A stretch of DNA of 40,360 bases, taken from positions 1 through 40,360 of the IMG/VR virus record IMGVR_UViG_3300032246_000169, one strand, 5' to 3'. This DNA is from a virus. Position numbers and translations under genes: made by a program. Of the stretch, positions 21,674-29,311 are shown piece by piece (positions within the stretch are counted from its first letter, which is position 1; every line of letters begins with the position of its first letter). The notes under the pieces were generated by a model. That model saw nothing but the letters and a program-made list of their open reading frames with translations, was not told where the DNA came from and did no database searches.

Positions 21674-22021
21674 TCATTCTCCATTCTTTGTTTCATCTAT
21701 TAATTGCTTCAGTTCCTCATCGATGTTAGCCATATTTTGATCTACTAATATATCTTGAATAATACCCTTCATTGCCCCTGGATTGTTTTCGGCTGCATAT
21801 AATGTAGCGTATGTAGTTTGACATATATCCTCTACTTCTTTTTTATTATCTGCCACATTATAAATACAACGTAGCAACGAGCCAATCATAAGTGAATAAC
21901 CATTTGGTAATATTAACTTAGGGTCAAACTCTGATTCACTTTCTTCTAATAAATGATCCGTCGCTTCAAAGATATTATCAAACTCTTCGTGGCATATAGG
22001 ACAGGGTGGAATCTTATTCAT
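21674..22021 (-). CDS. Unknown protein with N-terminal zinc-finger motif, 115 aa
   Basis: CPICHEEF with a later His (residues 7-23) looks like a C2H2-type zinc finger, followed by an acidic helical body (ADNKKEVEDICQ, EELKQLIDET). I do not recognise a family with certainty. The ATG at 22021 overlaps the end of the toprim gene by eight bases, placing it in the primase operon, so a DNA- or primase-related role is possible. Confidence 0.65.
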   Translation of the reverse strand: MNKIPPCPICHEEFDNIFEATDHLLEESESEFDPKLILPNGYSLMIGSLLRCIYNVADNKKEVEDICQTTYATLYAAENNPGAMKGIIQDILVDQNMANIDEELKQLIDETKNGE

Positions 22022-22637
22022 TCAGTCCTGCTCTCTCTCGAATATAGTCTGCTCCGTATTTGACGTAGCAACTGTTGACATCTTCTCCGTCTGGCATAGC
22101 AACGATAGTAACTGGTAATTCTCTTGCCAAAGAGGTCGCAAACTCTTTTCCGGGTTGATCTCCATCGGAGAAGACGAATATTCGTTCAAAATCTGCGAGA
22201 ATTCTATTATAATGTTTCTTCCAACTATTAGCACCAGGAACCCCAATGCAAGGTATTCCAATGCAATGACTAAGAGTAATTGTATCCAACTCACCTTCGC
22301 ATACACCAATCCAATCGCCTGCTCGTTCAGTATCAGTTACATTATACATCTTAGTTTCCATACCAGTCATTCCCATATACTTAGGTTCAACTGCTGGATT
22401 CAAACTTCTAAATCTTAAATCAACTACACCAGTCTTAGTAATGTAGGGTATTGATAGTCTGCCTTGAAATGCTTCGTGTCCTACTTCAGGCTCCGAGACT
22501 ACGCCTAATCGTGCCACCCGAGCCACTTCCCTTGTTATACCCCGACTTGCTAGGTAGTCTTCGGCCAGATGAATATTTGCCGCGTATTTCATTGTGGCTT
22601 TGGCCAGTAATTCCCTCTGCGAAAGATTTTGCTTCAC
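22014..22637 (-). CDS. DNA primase catalytic (TOPRIM) part
   Basis: This 207-residue protein carries the TOPRIM core of DnaG-type primases: GVCEGELDTITL (111-122, catalytic Glu114) and VFSDGDQPGK (155-164, Asp158/Asp160). The amino part (AEDYLASRGITREVARVARL) matches the region joining zinc finger and TOPRIM in phage primases. The start is GTG 22637 with AAGGGTGG upstream. It begins 152 bases inside the zinc-finger gene in another frame, so primase is made as two chains, or fused only if a +1 frameshift occurs. It makes RNA primers for replication. Confidence 0.85.
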   Translation of the reverse strand: MKQNLSQRELLAKATMKYAANIHLAEDYLASRGITREVARVARLGVVSEPEVGHEAFQGRLSIPYITKTGVVDLRFRSLNPAVEPKYMGMTGMETKMYNVTDTERAGDWIGVCEGELDTITLSHCIGIPCIGVPGANSWKKHYNRILADFERIFVFSDGDQPGKEFATSLARELPVTIVAMPDGEDVNSCYVKYGADYIRERAGLNE

Positions 22638-22860
22638 GTATATCCACCCTTTCTTGTTTTGCTATTAGTTGCAAACTGTTGCCTTGCATACCACACGCAA
22701 AACAATTAAATATATTTTCTCTTGTATTAAAACTAGCACTAGCGTGAGAGTCATTATGGAACGGGCATTTGATATTAACCTGCCCTGTTGTTCTACGAAC
22801 TACTGCGCCATAGTGCTCTAGCACCATTACAATATCAGGTAAATCATTATCAGAATACAT
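22486..22860 (-). CDS. DNA primase zinc-finger (CHC2) part
   Basis: This 124-residue protein has the CHC2 zinc ligands KCPFH (Cys32, His35) and FNCFACG (Cys53, Cys56), the template-reading finger of DnaG-type primases. A basic Ser/Gly-rich tail (about residues 98-124) overlaps the start of the TOPRIM gene. The ATG overlaps the end of the resolvase-like gene. The finger and catalytic parts probably work together as separate chains. Confidence 0.85.
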   Translation of the reverse strand: MYSDNDLPDIVMVLEHYGAVVRRTTGQVNIKCPFHNDSHASASFNTRENIFNCFACGMQGNSLQLIAKQERVDIREAKSFAEGITGQSHNEIRGKYSSGRRLPSKSGYNKGSGSGGTIRRSLGA

Positions 22861-23212
22861 CGCCTAACCTCAATACTAGATACGCATCATCAATGGACTT
22901 GCCTCTTGCCTTGATTACCACTGCTGGTAGGACTGCCTTGCGATCAATCTGTCTTGCTTCCGAATAATGCGTCGCTTCCGTTTGAGCCTCTTTGGTCCAA
23001 CCGCTGAGGTCAATAGCGTTGCCCGCCCCTGGGGCCTTGCACTCGATAACTCCAATGTTTCCGAGAAAATCCGCCCGAACTGCAACATCTCCCTCATCTT
23101 TAGAACCAGCGCGAGCAAGACGCTCTGCGTCATAGCCCCTACTACGAAACCAATCACGAATGTCTGTTTCAAATGTTGCTCCCCTTGCTTTATGTGACTT
23201 TCTAGTTGTCAT
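22850..23212 (-). CDS. Holliday-junction-resolvase-like PD-(D/E)XK nuclease
   Basis: This 120-residue protein has the Hjc-like arrangement: RGATFETDIRDW with Glu15, then RAGSKDEGDV with Asp42, then VIECKAPG with Glu57 and Lys59. The family cuts branched DNA, and phages use it to resolve replication and recombination intermediates before packaging. The ATG overlaps the ATPase stop as TAATG, so the two are coupled. Activity on Holliday junctions specifically is inferred from family likeness. Confidence 0.8.
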   Translation of the reverse strand: MTTRKSHKARGATFETDIRDWFRSRGYDAERLARAGSKDEGDVAVRADFLGNIGVIECKAPGAGNAIDLSGWTKEAQTEATHYSEARQIDRKAVLPAVVIKARGKSIDDAYLVLRLGDVF

Positions 23213-23994
23213 TATGAATTCTCTGGAATATCTTCTATATACATATACTCAGGATTGAACGCTAACCAAGTCATCAGCGTTCCACCTGCGTCTGCTCTGC
23301 CGTATCGGTTTTTAACTGACGCAACACCCATTGAAGTGCCAACCGTTCCGAGTGTGCAGATAAGAGCAGGGAGTTGAGAAACTTTACCCTGGATAGCGGA
23401 CCTAGGCTGGCAGGGAGTGCCTGCAATAGCCTCAGAAGTGTGGTGTAATACAACAATCGCAGCGTTAGTGGCACGGGCAAGATATTTTAACTCCTTCATA
23501 ATGGCTCGCATTGACGCGAACTCTTCGCCACCATCAGTGGCTACATCCATAAGGTTATCAAGAATAATCATTGATGGGGCACAGCCCCAAACTTCTTCAA
23601 ATGCTAATACTTCTTCTGAAATATCTTCTAGTGTAGGTGATGATTCAAACGACCACACTATGTGGCTACCCTTTTGCAAGACAGCCTTAGTCCAACCAAT
23701 GTCAGTATTAAGTTTTTGCTCTACATCGCTCTGGCTCTTACCAGATATCATAGAAGCCAAGCGCATAGCCATTGTATGGGCGTTTGTGTCGGCTGATATA
23801 TAAAGCGTTGGAACATTGGTCTTAAGTGCTAACGCAAGGGCAAGCGTTGACTTGCCTGCCCCTGGTGCACCTGCAAACATTGAAACTTCTGATCGACGGA
23901 TAATAATCTTATTCGCTTCAAATGCTTTAAAGCAACTAGGTAGGGGCTCGCCCCCGATTGATGCTCGGCCTACTGACCTTACTAACGTTCTCAT
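23212..23994 (-). CDS. RecA/DnaB-fold ATPase, probable replicative helicase or loader
   Basis: This 260-residue single-domain ATPase has Walker A GAPGAGKST (42-50), Walker B MIILDNL (142-148), and VLHHTSE (183-189) as the sensor motif of RepA/DnaB-like helicases. It lacks the amino-terminal DnaB domain. It probably forms a ring that unwinds DNA alongside the split primase encoded just downstream. The ATG at 23994 has AGGTAGGGGG upstream. Confidence 0.8.
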   Translation of the reverse strand: MRTLVRSVGRASIGGEPLPSCFKAFEANKIIIRRSEVSMFAGAPGAGKSTLALALALKTNVPTLYISADTNAHTMAMRLASMISGKSQSDVEQKLNTDIGWTKAVLQKGSHIVWSFESSPTLEDISEEVLAFEEVWGCAPSMIILDNLMDVATDGGEEFASMRAIMKELKYLARATNAAIVVLHHTSEAIAGTPCQPRSAIQGKVSQLPALICTLGTVGTSMGVASVKNRYGRADAGGTLMTWLAFNPEYMYIEDIPENS

Positions 23995-24037
23995 TGCTAC
24001 CCCCTACCTAATATTTAAAACGGAAAAAACTCTTGCT

Positions 24038-24421
24038 TTAGTTCACTGGACGACACTGGTCCACGCCCTGCGGTAGCGGACAGACCCACATCGCGTATGG
24101 CTTGCCCGTCTTGGCTGATACTCCCGCCCTGTATTTGCGAGCCCCGTGTTGACACGTTGGGGCTGAGGTATTTGGTGCTTCCCCCGCCTGGGTCGGAGCC
24201 GAGTATTGCGGTTGCTCTATGCTTGTAGTGATACTCGGCGTTGATAAAGGGATAGCATTATACGCTCCCAATACCAACTTTTGAACTGATGCAATTTGAG
24301 TTGCATAGTCGCCAACTCCTTCAAGTAATACACTGAGTTCATCAGATGTATTGGCACGGACATTTATCATATCCCCTGATGGTGTCTTGTAGGACACCTG
24401 CAGTTTCCATTCTTCGCTCAT
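24038..24421 (-). CDS. Zinc-binding protein of replication operon, 127 aa
   Basis: Residues 1-60 form a soluble alpha/beta region, about 65-88 are a Ser/Thr/Pro/Gln linker, and the carboxy terminus is a zinc-finger-like CQHGARKYRAG with a later WVCPLPQ and Cys. Such carboxy-terminal fingers are frequent in actinophage replication or recombination genes. Its place beside the Cas4-like nuclease and the ATPase suggests single-strand-DNA handling; I cannot assign a family. The ATG overlaps the nuclease stop as ATGA. Confidence 0.65.
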   Translation of the reverse strand: MSEEWKLQVSYKTPSGDMINVRANTSDELSVLLEGVGDYATQIASVQKLVLGAYNAIPLSTPSITTSIEQPQYSAPTQAGEAPNTSAPTCQHGARKYRAGVSAKTGKPYAMWVCPLPQGVDQCRPVN

Positions 24422-25035
24422 TTATCTTCCTTCTTTGTCGAGAACTGACAGAACTGTGTGAGTCCACACCGATACTGGCAGTTATTAGTGTTTGGTAGAA
24501 AAATCTGAGCCTTACGGGCTCTATCGAAAGTATCAACTAGATACTCCATCTTGTCTCTACTGTATTGACGTAGGTCAATCATAGATGCTGTGCCTGAGTC
24601 ACGGGACATATAGTAGTTACCCCAGTTAACTTCAATGCCAAACTGTTGTTCTAAGCCCATCTTATAGAAGCCTAGTTGTAGACTACTAGTTGGTAGTTGC
24701 TGTGATGTCTTCAGATCAACCACTACAAGTTGCCCATTGACTTCAAATACTCGGTCAATAATCATCTTGATAGTAACACCATTAACAACAGGCATTAGTG
24801 CAAGTTCAATTGCAGGAATCCCTTGTGGGGTTGTCCATATCTTCCACTCAGGGTTGGCTTTACGCCAGTTGATATAGTTCTGAACCCAAGTTGGACCAGT
24901 GCTCTGCCAAAAGTTTACATCTTCCTTATTAGGGTTAGCCTTAGTGGCACGGCCACCGACTCTAGCATTGGTTAGGTCTGTATCACCCTTGCACTCAACC
25001 CAAGCCTGTTCCCATAATTGCTGCACTTGGCTCAT
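24418..25035 (-). CDS. Cas4/RecB-type nuclease, catalytic part (split gene)
   Basis: The 205-residue chain has PD-(D/E)XK motifs II-III (IID with Asp94, VVDLKTS with Asp107 and Lys109), the RecB-type QLGFY motif (120-124), and three Cys at 186, 190 and 196 typical of the iron-sulphur cluster in Cas4/AddB nucleases. The fourth Cys and motif I His are on the separate upstream chain (25032-25241). Together they make the usual length of a phage Cas4-family exonuclease. The start ATG 25035 overlaps the first chain's stop as ATGA. Confidence 0.8.
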   Translation of the reverse strand: MSQVQQLWEQAWVECKGDTDLTNARVGGRATKANPNKEDVNFWQSTGPTWVQNYINWRKANPEWKIWTTPQGIPAIELALMPVVNGVTIKMIIDRVFEVNGQLVVVDLKTSQQLPTSSLQLGFYKMGLEQQFGIEVNWGNYYMSRDSGTASMIDLRQYSRDKMEYLVDTFDRARKAQIFLPNTNNCQYRCGLTQFCQFSTKKEDK

Positions 25036-25241
25036 AGGTTTTCCTTGTCATAGTTCTCACAGGCAAGGTGAAAAGCAGAACCACCGACTGACCAAACCGA
25101 TGGTTCCTCTTGCTTCTGGAGTAACCTGCCCAAATAGTATTGGTAGCCACAGTCAATAAACGTAGTAATAGCCGAGTAAGATATATGCTCGGGTAGTGTA
25201 TATTCTTCAAGTTGGATTGTCATTGGTGTATTGTGACACAT
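25032..25241 (-). CDS. Cas4/RecB-type nuclease, N-terminal part (split gene)
   Basis: The 69-residue chain holds SYSAITTFIDCGYQYYL with Cys31, the first iron-sulphur ligand, and VGGSAFHLACE with His58, nuclease motif I. It stops exactly where the catalytic chain begins. A -1 frameshift near the overlap would fuse them, so this is either a true two-chain enzyme, a programmed frameshift, or a single-base change. ATG 25241 lacks a ribosome site; ATG 25223 is an alternative. A possible minus-strand -10 TATACT at 25263-25258 would give a nearly leaderless message. Confidence 0.7.
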   Translation of the reverse strand: MCHNTPMTIQLEEYTLPEHISYSAITTFIDCGYQYYLGRLLQKQEEPSVWSVGGSAFHLACENYDKENL

Positions 25242-25281
25242 AGGGACGAATTGGGGAAGTATATTGGGATTGCCTATAAAC

Positions 25282-25311
25282 TTGACAGTTCCCAGTTGGT
25301 ATGAGTATAAT
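25282..25311 (+). promoter_or_regulatory. Perfect-consensus sigma-70 promoter
   Basis: TTGACA (25282-25287) and TATAAT (25306-25311) are both exact, with 18 bases between. This is the strongest promoter visible in the window. It would read rightward into the lone 54-residue gene at 25414 through a leader of about 95 bases, and is likely active from the first moment of infection. Confidence 0.85.
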
Positions 25312-25337
25312 TAATCTATAAGATATTATATGATATA

Positions 25338-25359
25338 ACGAACGCTTTAAGGCGTTCGT
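25338..25359 (+). other. Leader hairpin ACGAACGC-TTTAAG-GCGTTCGT
   Basis: A perfect 8-bp stem with a 6-base loop lies about 20 bases into the leader made from the promoter at 25282-25311. An A/T-only tract follows, so weak termination, RNA stabilisation or a processing signal are all possible. It has no clean U-run. Confidence 0.6.
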
Positions 25360-25399
25360 ATATAATATATTATATTATAATATATATATAATAATATAT
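25359..25399. promoter_or_regulatory. 41-bp A/T-only tract
   Basis: Every base from 25359 to 25399 is A or T. The tract lies between the leader hairpin and the ribosome site of the 54-residue gene. It resembles the tract at 13040-13076. It could be an unwinding element or simply an unstructured leader that keeps the ribosome site open. Confidence 0.55.
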
Positions 25400-25413
25400 C
25401 TCTAAGGAGTATT

Positions 25414-25578
25414 ATGTCAAATTTATTTCTGCAAGTCTTCTATGGAACCTTAGCATCAGGTGTAGCAATCCGTGTTGCTGAGGCACTAATCCAAGAATAT
25501 CGCCAACGGCAAGAAGATAAACGCCTAGCCTATATCTTAGATGTCTTAGAATCTGCTGAAGAATATGAAGAAGATTAA
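25414..25578 (+). CDS. Lone 54-aa protein under strong promoter
   Basis: ATG 25414 has AAGGAG at ideal spacing. The product starts MSNLFLQVFYGTLASGVAIR, an amphipathic or weakly hydrophobic helix, continues with a basic segment (EYRQRQEDKRLAY) and ends acidic (ESAEEYEED). It is the only rightward gene in this part of the genome, with its own consensus promoter, leader hairpin and terminator. That insulated arrangement suggests an early host-takeover or regulatory protein; no family is recognised. Confidence 0.75.
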   Translation: MSNLFLQVFYGTLASGVAIRVAEALIQEYRQRQEDKRLAYILDVLESAEEYEED

Positions 25579-25583
25579 CCTTT

Positions 25584-25646
25584 AGAAACGACAAAAAACC
25601 CCCTCGCCCTAGTATAATCACTACGGTAAGGGGGTTTCGTCGTTCT
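25584..25646. terminator. Convergent terminator hairpin
   Basis: An outer arm AACGAC/GTCGTT and an inner arm AAACCCCCT/AGGGGGTTT form a long imperfect stem between the rightward 54-residue gene (ends 25578) and the leftward lysis genes (end 25673). It can fold on either strand, so it probably ends both transcripts. U-runs are short. Confidence 0.75.
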
Positions 25647-25672
25647 AAGGGGCGTTTAAAGCCGTTTAAAGG

Positions 25673-25867
25673 CTATTCTTTTGCTACTAGCCCAAAGTCT
25701 TTAGCAGACCTATCTAGTGCTTTAAGCACAGGAGCGGCAATTGCAGCAAGAGCAGCCATTCCCAATGCCTTTGGATCTGAATTGCCAGTTAGATATACGG
25801 CTAGGGCTGCTGCAAAAGCAGCACGTAGGTATGATAGGGCTATTGATTTAACTTTGTCTTTGTTCAT
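25673..25867 (-). CDS. Holin candidate A, 64 aa
   Basis: The start is ATG 25867, which overlaps the endolysin stop as TAATG and has GGAG six to seven bases upstream; an ATG at 25879 lacks this. The protein has a basic amino end (MNKDKVKS), two Ala-rich hydrophobic stretches (LRAAFAAALAVYL and ALGMAALAAIAAPVL) and a charged tail, a two-segment holin-like pattern. The position directly behind the endolysin supports a lysis role. No family is recognised by motif. Confidence 0.6.
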   Translation of the reverse strand: MNKDKVKSIALSYLRAAFAAALAVYLTGNSDPKALGMAALAAIAAPVLKALDRSAKDFGLVAKE

Positions 25868-26352
25868 TATTTGCTCCATTTCGGTCTACCCCAACCCACG
25901 ATAAACGGGGTTAGATGTTTTTTATTATTTACTTTATATGCACGAATGCGCTGTGCCACTTCTCCACCATTGGCTTGAGAACCAGCAGGTTTCTTTTCTG
26001 GGCTAGTATTACCTTCGATAGTAGTAACTGTTCCATCGCCATTATCTTTCAGGATAATACCGACGTGGTCTACTTTCTCGCCACCTGGGAAATCAAAGAA
26101 TACTATGTCGCCAGGTTGAGGTTTATCTGTCGCTGCATTAAACCAAGTGCCTAGTCCCATAAATCCAGACTTGCCAGCAGGGGTATATACACAACTAGGA
26201 ATTTTGATCTTGGCTTTTGTAGCACACCAGTTAACAAAGTAACCACACCAAGGTTGTCCATTGTTGTTATTGTATTTAACCTTATTGCCTTCTGCTTCGG
26301 CTACGCCAATTTCAGCCTTGGCTATATCTAAAAATACTTCTACTTGAGTCAC
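25867..26352 (-). CDS. CHAP-domain endolysin
   Basis: This 161-residue cysteine amidase/peptidase cleaves peptidoglycan. QPWCGYFVNWC holds the nucleophile Cys36, VDHVGII the His96, and TIEGNTS the third polar residue near 113; GDIVFFDF is the usual core strand. There is no separate wall-binding domain, so it is a minimal enzyme. It starts with GTG 26352 overlapping the upstream gene stop as GTGA. It is flanked by two small membrane proteins, forming the lysis cassette at the end of the late operon. Confidence 0.88.
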   Translation of the reverse strand: MTQVEVFLDIAKAEIGVAEAEGNKVKYNNNNGQPWCGYFVNWCATKAKIKIPSCVYTPAGKSGFMGLGTWFNAATDKPQPGDIVFFDFPGGEKVDHVGIILKDNGDGTVTTIEGNTSPEKKPAGSQANGGEVAQRIRAYKVNNKKHLTPFIVGWGRPKWSK

Positions 26353-26546
26353 TTGCGTTCCAATAACATATCTATGACTTCATCAACTCGACGTTCTAAT
26401 CGGTTAACCTGGTCTTTAAGACTACCGCCACCATTAGGTTTAAGTTCATAAAGATAGTGTTTAACCATCCATCGTATTGATCCAGCAAACGCTGTAACAA
26501 TTGCAATGATGGCTACGATTAGTGATGCCCAGTTGGCGATTGTCAT
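26349..26546 (-). CDS. Holin candidate B, 65 aa, one membrane segment plus coiled coil
   Basis: An amino-terminal membrane helix (about residues 5-28, ANWASLIVAIIAIVTAFAG) is followed by a basic turn, a Gly-rich linker and a coiled coil (LKDQVNRLERRVDEVIDMLL). Small proteins of this design sit beside endolysins in many actinophages and are taken as holins or holin partners. The start is ATG 26546. It overlaps the endolysin by four bases. Confidence 0.65.
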   Translation of the reverse strand: MTIANWASLIVAIIAIVTAFAGSIRWMVKHYLYELKPNGGGSLKDQVNRLERRVDEVIDMLLERK

Positions 26547-26559
26547 TTTATTCCTTTGA

Positions 26560-28527
26560 CTAAATGGTTCTGATGGTTGCTACAAGGATTCCACCGAATC
26601 CAGAGAAGCGTTTGTCTGATGGTGTTCTGTTTGTAAATTGGAGTTGCTCGATGATTCCAAGGAATGATTCTCCTGTGCGGAAATCTTCAACGCGAATAGT
26701 ATCTCCAAAATTTTCAATTATTTCAAGTTGTATTAACTTGTCGTATGCTGCGCCTTCGTGACCAACTTGATTACCAAAAGAGTCTTTTTCTCTATCATAG
26801 CAAACCAGTGGGTATGTTATCAATCTCTGTCGTGATATTGCTGGCAGCGCCTTAAGTTGATATCCAGAAAATACAGCGCCTTTTGTAGTGTCGGTTGAAG
26901 AACGAAAAATGTTAAACTTAAATGATAAATATTCTTGAGCACCTACTGGATAAGGTATTGAAATTTCTGGAGTAAAATCACCCTCAGAAAAAGTTCCAAT
27001 TGTATATTCAGTATTAGAACCATCAATAGATTTTATAATTAACCCACCATTGGCATTATCAACACGAGCCTTTAAGTTTTTAAATACTTTATTTTCTAAA
27101 GTTCCATATCTAATTTTTCCAGTGGTTACATAGCCAGAAGATACTAAAGTTGAAGCATCTTCTACATATATTGAACCATTAGCCGACGAGGCATATGCAG
27201 TGCAAAATACTATGCGATCACCTATAGTTGGATCTGACTCTCCAAGAAAAGCACATCCTGTTGTTACGTGTCCAGTTACACCAGCATAGTAAACATCATT
27301 AGCATAGGCAAAGCGTAATGGTTCTAGTTCGTTGCCTAAGTCAATTCGAATAAGTCCAGGCTCTCCGTTAACAGAAGTAGAACACCATACAAAACGGTCA
27401 CGTGAAGCAAAGTCATAACAAGGTTGGCTAGTCTCCACAATAAGTGGGCCATAACTGATAGAGCCATCTTGGTCTGATACTGTAGCAGCACGGACTCCCT
27501 TATTGGTTCCTATCATCATATAACCAAGGTAGTAATAAATCTTGTGGACTATTTCACCTACAGGAAGTTCTGCAGCAGTAACTGCTGATGTCAATGTAGG
27601 CATTGCACCTGATGTAGAGAGTGTAAACTTTTGAATAGTTGATTGAATACCATTGTATCCAGCAATGTAGATAGCAGGACCTGATGCTGTAATAGATGTA
27701 TATACGTGAGTTGTTGCTGGTTGAGTATAGACAGGGGATGGAAGAACAGTTGCTGATGTAGAGAATTCATATACTTTATTATCAGCACATAAAATAATTC
27801 TATCTTTAACATATTCCATAACAGCATTTGATATTGTTCCAGCATCATCAAACATTTTAGTATCAGCATCAGCAGATGTCAGTGTTAATGCTTTTTTATA
27901 AATAGTTTTTTTAGTTGTTTTATTGGTGATCCAATAAGCCGTTACACCATCATCACAGATTCCATATACAGGTGTATCAACGCCACTGTTATAATCAATA
28001 AAATGAGTTTCAACGCCAGAACTATTAATCTTATCTACATCGTATCCATCGTGCAATAATACGCCAGTATTACCACTCCATTTGATAGAACGCAAGTGTT
28101 GTTGAACATTGCCATTTGAGGCAATGGCTGCTGTAGTTATATGCCCAGGAGTTACATTCTTGAGTAAACTTACTTTACCCTTTTCCCAAATGTTTACACC
28201 TTTGCTATCGGCAAAACGGTAACTTACTGTTTCGCCAACAACTGGGTCATAGAATTTAATTCCATTACCATTGTGGAAAGATGATTGAGCGCGAACCCAC
28301 CAGCCAGTAATTGACTGTTCTCCAGGTTCATTTGACTGGTCAATTTGTTGTTTACGATATTGTGCGGTCTGTCTTCCATATGGAAACTCATCGCCTGTGT
28401 TAAGAAAGAATGGCATATCATTGATAGCAATATCATATGACTCAGCATTAGAAGAGTAACTTATAGCACCTACTGGATTAGATAATACGTAGGGTATTGC
28501 CTCGGTAATGTCATCGCCATATGCCAT
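26560..28527 (-). CDS. Large tail protein, 655 aa, possibly nozzle-like
   Basis: The protein is beta-rich with repeated stretches of the type AIYIAGYNGIQSTIQKFTL and RDRFVWCSTSVNGEPGLIRI spaced by about 40-60 residues, suggesting a beta-propeller. In T7-like podoviruses the tail nozzle protein contains a propeller, so a tail-tip or nozzle role is plausible, but I see no decisive motif. AAGGAG precedes the ATG. It is the last large structural gene before lysis. Confidence 0.6.
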   Translation of the reverse strand: MAYGDDITEAIPYVLSNPVGAISYSSNAESYDIAINDMPFFLNTGDEFPYGRQTAQYRKQQIDQSNEPGEQSITGWWVRAQSSFHNGNGIKFYDPVVGETVSYRFADSKGVNIWEKGKVSLLKNVTPGHITTAAIASNGNVQQHLRSIKWSGNTGVLLHDGYDVDKINSSGVETHFIDYNSGVDTPVYGICDDGVTAYWITNKTTKKTIYKKALTLTSADADTKMFDDAGTISNAVMEYVKDRIILCADNKVYEFSTSATVLPSPVYTQPATTHVYTSITASGPAIYIAGYNGIQSTIQKFTLSTSGAMPTLTSAVTAAELPVGEIVHKIYYYLGYMMIGTNKGVRAATVSDQDGSISYGPLIVETSQPCYDFASRDRFVWCSTSVNGEPGLIRIDLGNELEPLRFAYANDVYYAGVTGHVTTGCAFLGESDPTIGDRIVFCTAYASSANGSIYVEDASTLVSSGYVTTGKIRYGTLENKVFKNLKARVDNANGGLIIKSIDGSNTEYTIGTFSEGDFTPEISIPYPVGAQEYLSFKFNIFRSSTDTTKGAVFSGYQLKALPAISRQRLITYPLVCYDREKDSFGNQVGHEGAAYDKLIQLEIIENFGDTIRVEDFRTGESFLGIIEQLQFTNRTPSDKRFSGFGGILVATIRTI

Positions 28528-28554
28528 TTGATCTCCTTAAAATTGTTTTATTAA

Positions 28555-28779
28555 TTACTTACTTAGCGCAGCAATTTCCTCTGCTGTTAAACCTAATGCT
28601 GCTAACTTTGCGTTGGCTGATTCTTTGGCTGCAGCAACTGCTGCTGCCTCTGCCTCTGCTACTGCGCGGTCTGCCTCAGCCTGAGCCTGTGCTGCCTCTT
28701 GCGCCGCAATTTCTTCTGCGGTTAGGTCGCGTTCTGTAACCTCGCCAGTTGTGCAGTTTACTTCTATTGCCTTTGTCAT
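28555..28779 (-). CDS. Ala/Glu-rich small protein, 74 aa
   Basis: After a short strand (IEVNCTTGEVTERDL) the protein becomes a long Ala/Glu helix (AQAQAEADRAVAEAEAAAVA) and ends LGLTAEEIAALSK. This N-strand plus helix plus TAEEI ending is often seen in small phage tail-associated or fibre-assembly proteins. The function is not established. It lies between fibre-type genes. Confidence 0.6.
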   Translation of the reverse strand: MTKAIEVNCTTGEVTERDLTAEEIAAQEAAQAQAEADRAVAEAEAAAVAAAKESANAKLAALGLTAEEIAALSK

Positions 28780-28789
28780 TGTTTTCTCC

Positions 28790-29311
28790 TTATGAGTTCT
28801 TGATGCCGTATAGATAGAATGATGAGCCTGTTATCAAATTACCTGAATATGGAGTTAAAGTTATTGATGTAATTGCTGCCGTGTTTCTCCATAAAGAAGC
28901 GGCTAATCCACCACGAGCATCTGATGCATTATTTTCTGTTGTCCAAGCAGTGCTAAATGGTTTATATTGAGCCATTGTATAGTTTGGAATATAAACTTCG
29001 TTTGATGAAAATGTATTAGAAGTATAACTTGTTCCTTCAGACCAAAAAGAAATATTAAAGTATGTTTGGTTTGATACATTTGAAGCAGCAGCAGTTGTTC
29101 CGCTTTGAAAACGCACATAATTTGCGCTGTAATTAGTGGCAGAATCGCTATTAAAAGTTGTATATAAATTTATATCTGTATCTGCTATATCCCCACGCGC
29201 ATTAATTTTTAACACCAAATCTGTATAAGTTGCAGGGATTGACGAGAAGGTAACACTTGCGGCAGATGATGCAAGAGTCTGGGCTTCAATCAGCGTATAT
29301 GTATTAGCCAT
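28790..29311 (-). CDS. Fibre-associated protein, paralogue 1 of 3, 173 aa
   Basis: It shares with its two upstream neighbours an amino-terminal motif of the type QTLASSAASVTFSSIPATYT, a central variable beta region, a WRNTAAITSITL segment and a YLYGIKNS end. This looks like a single beta-sandwich domain, perhaps a receptor-binding or fibre-tip decoration. The ATG overlaps the preceding stop as TAATG. Family function is inferred from position among fibre genes. Confidence 0.65.
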   Translation of the reverse strand: MANTYTLIEAQTLASSAASVTFSSIPATYTDLVLKINARGDIADTDINLYTTFNSDSATNYSANYVRFQSGTTAAASNVSNQTYFNISFWSEGTSYTSNTFSSNEVYIPNYTMAQYKPFSTAWTTENNASDARGGLAASLWRNTAAITSITLTPYSGNLITGSSFYLYGIKNS

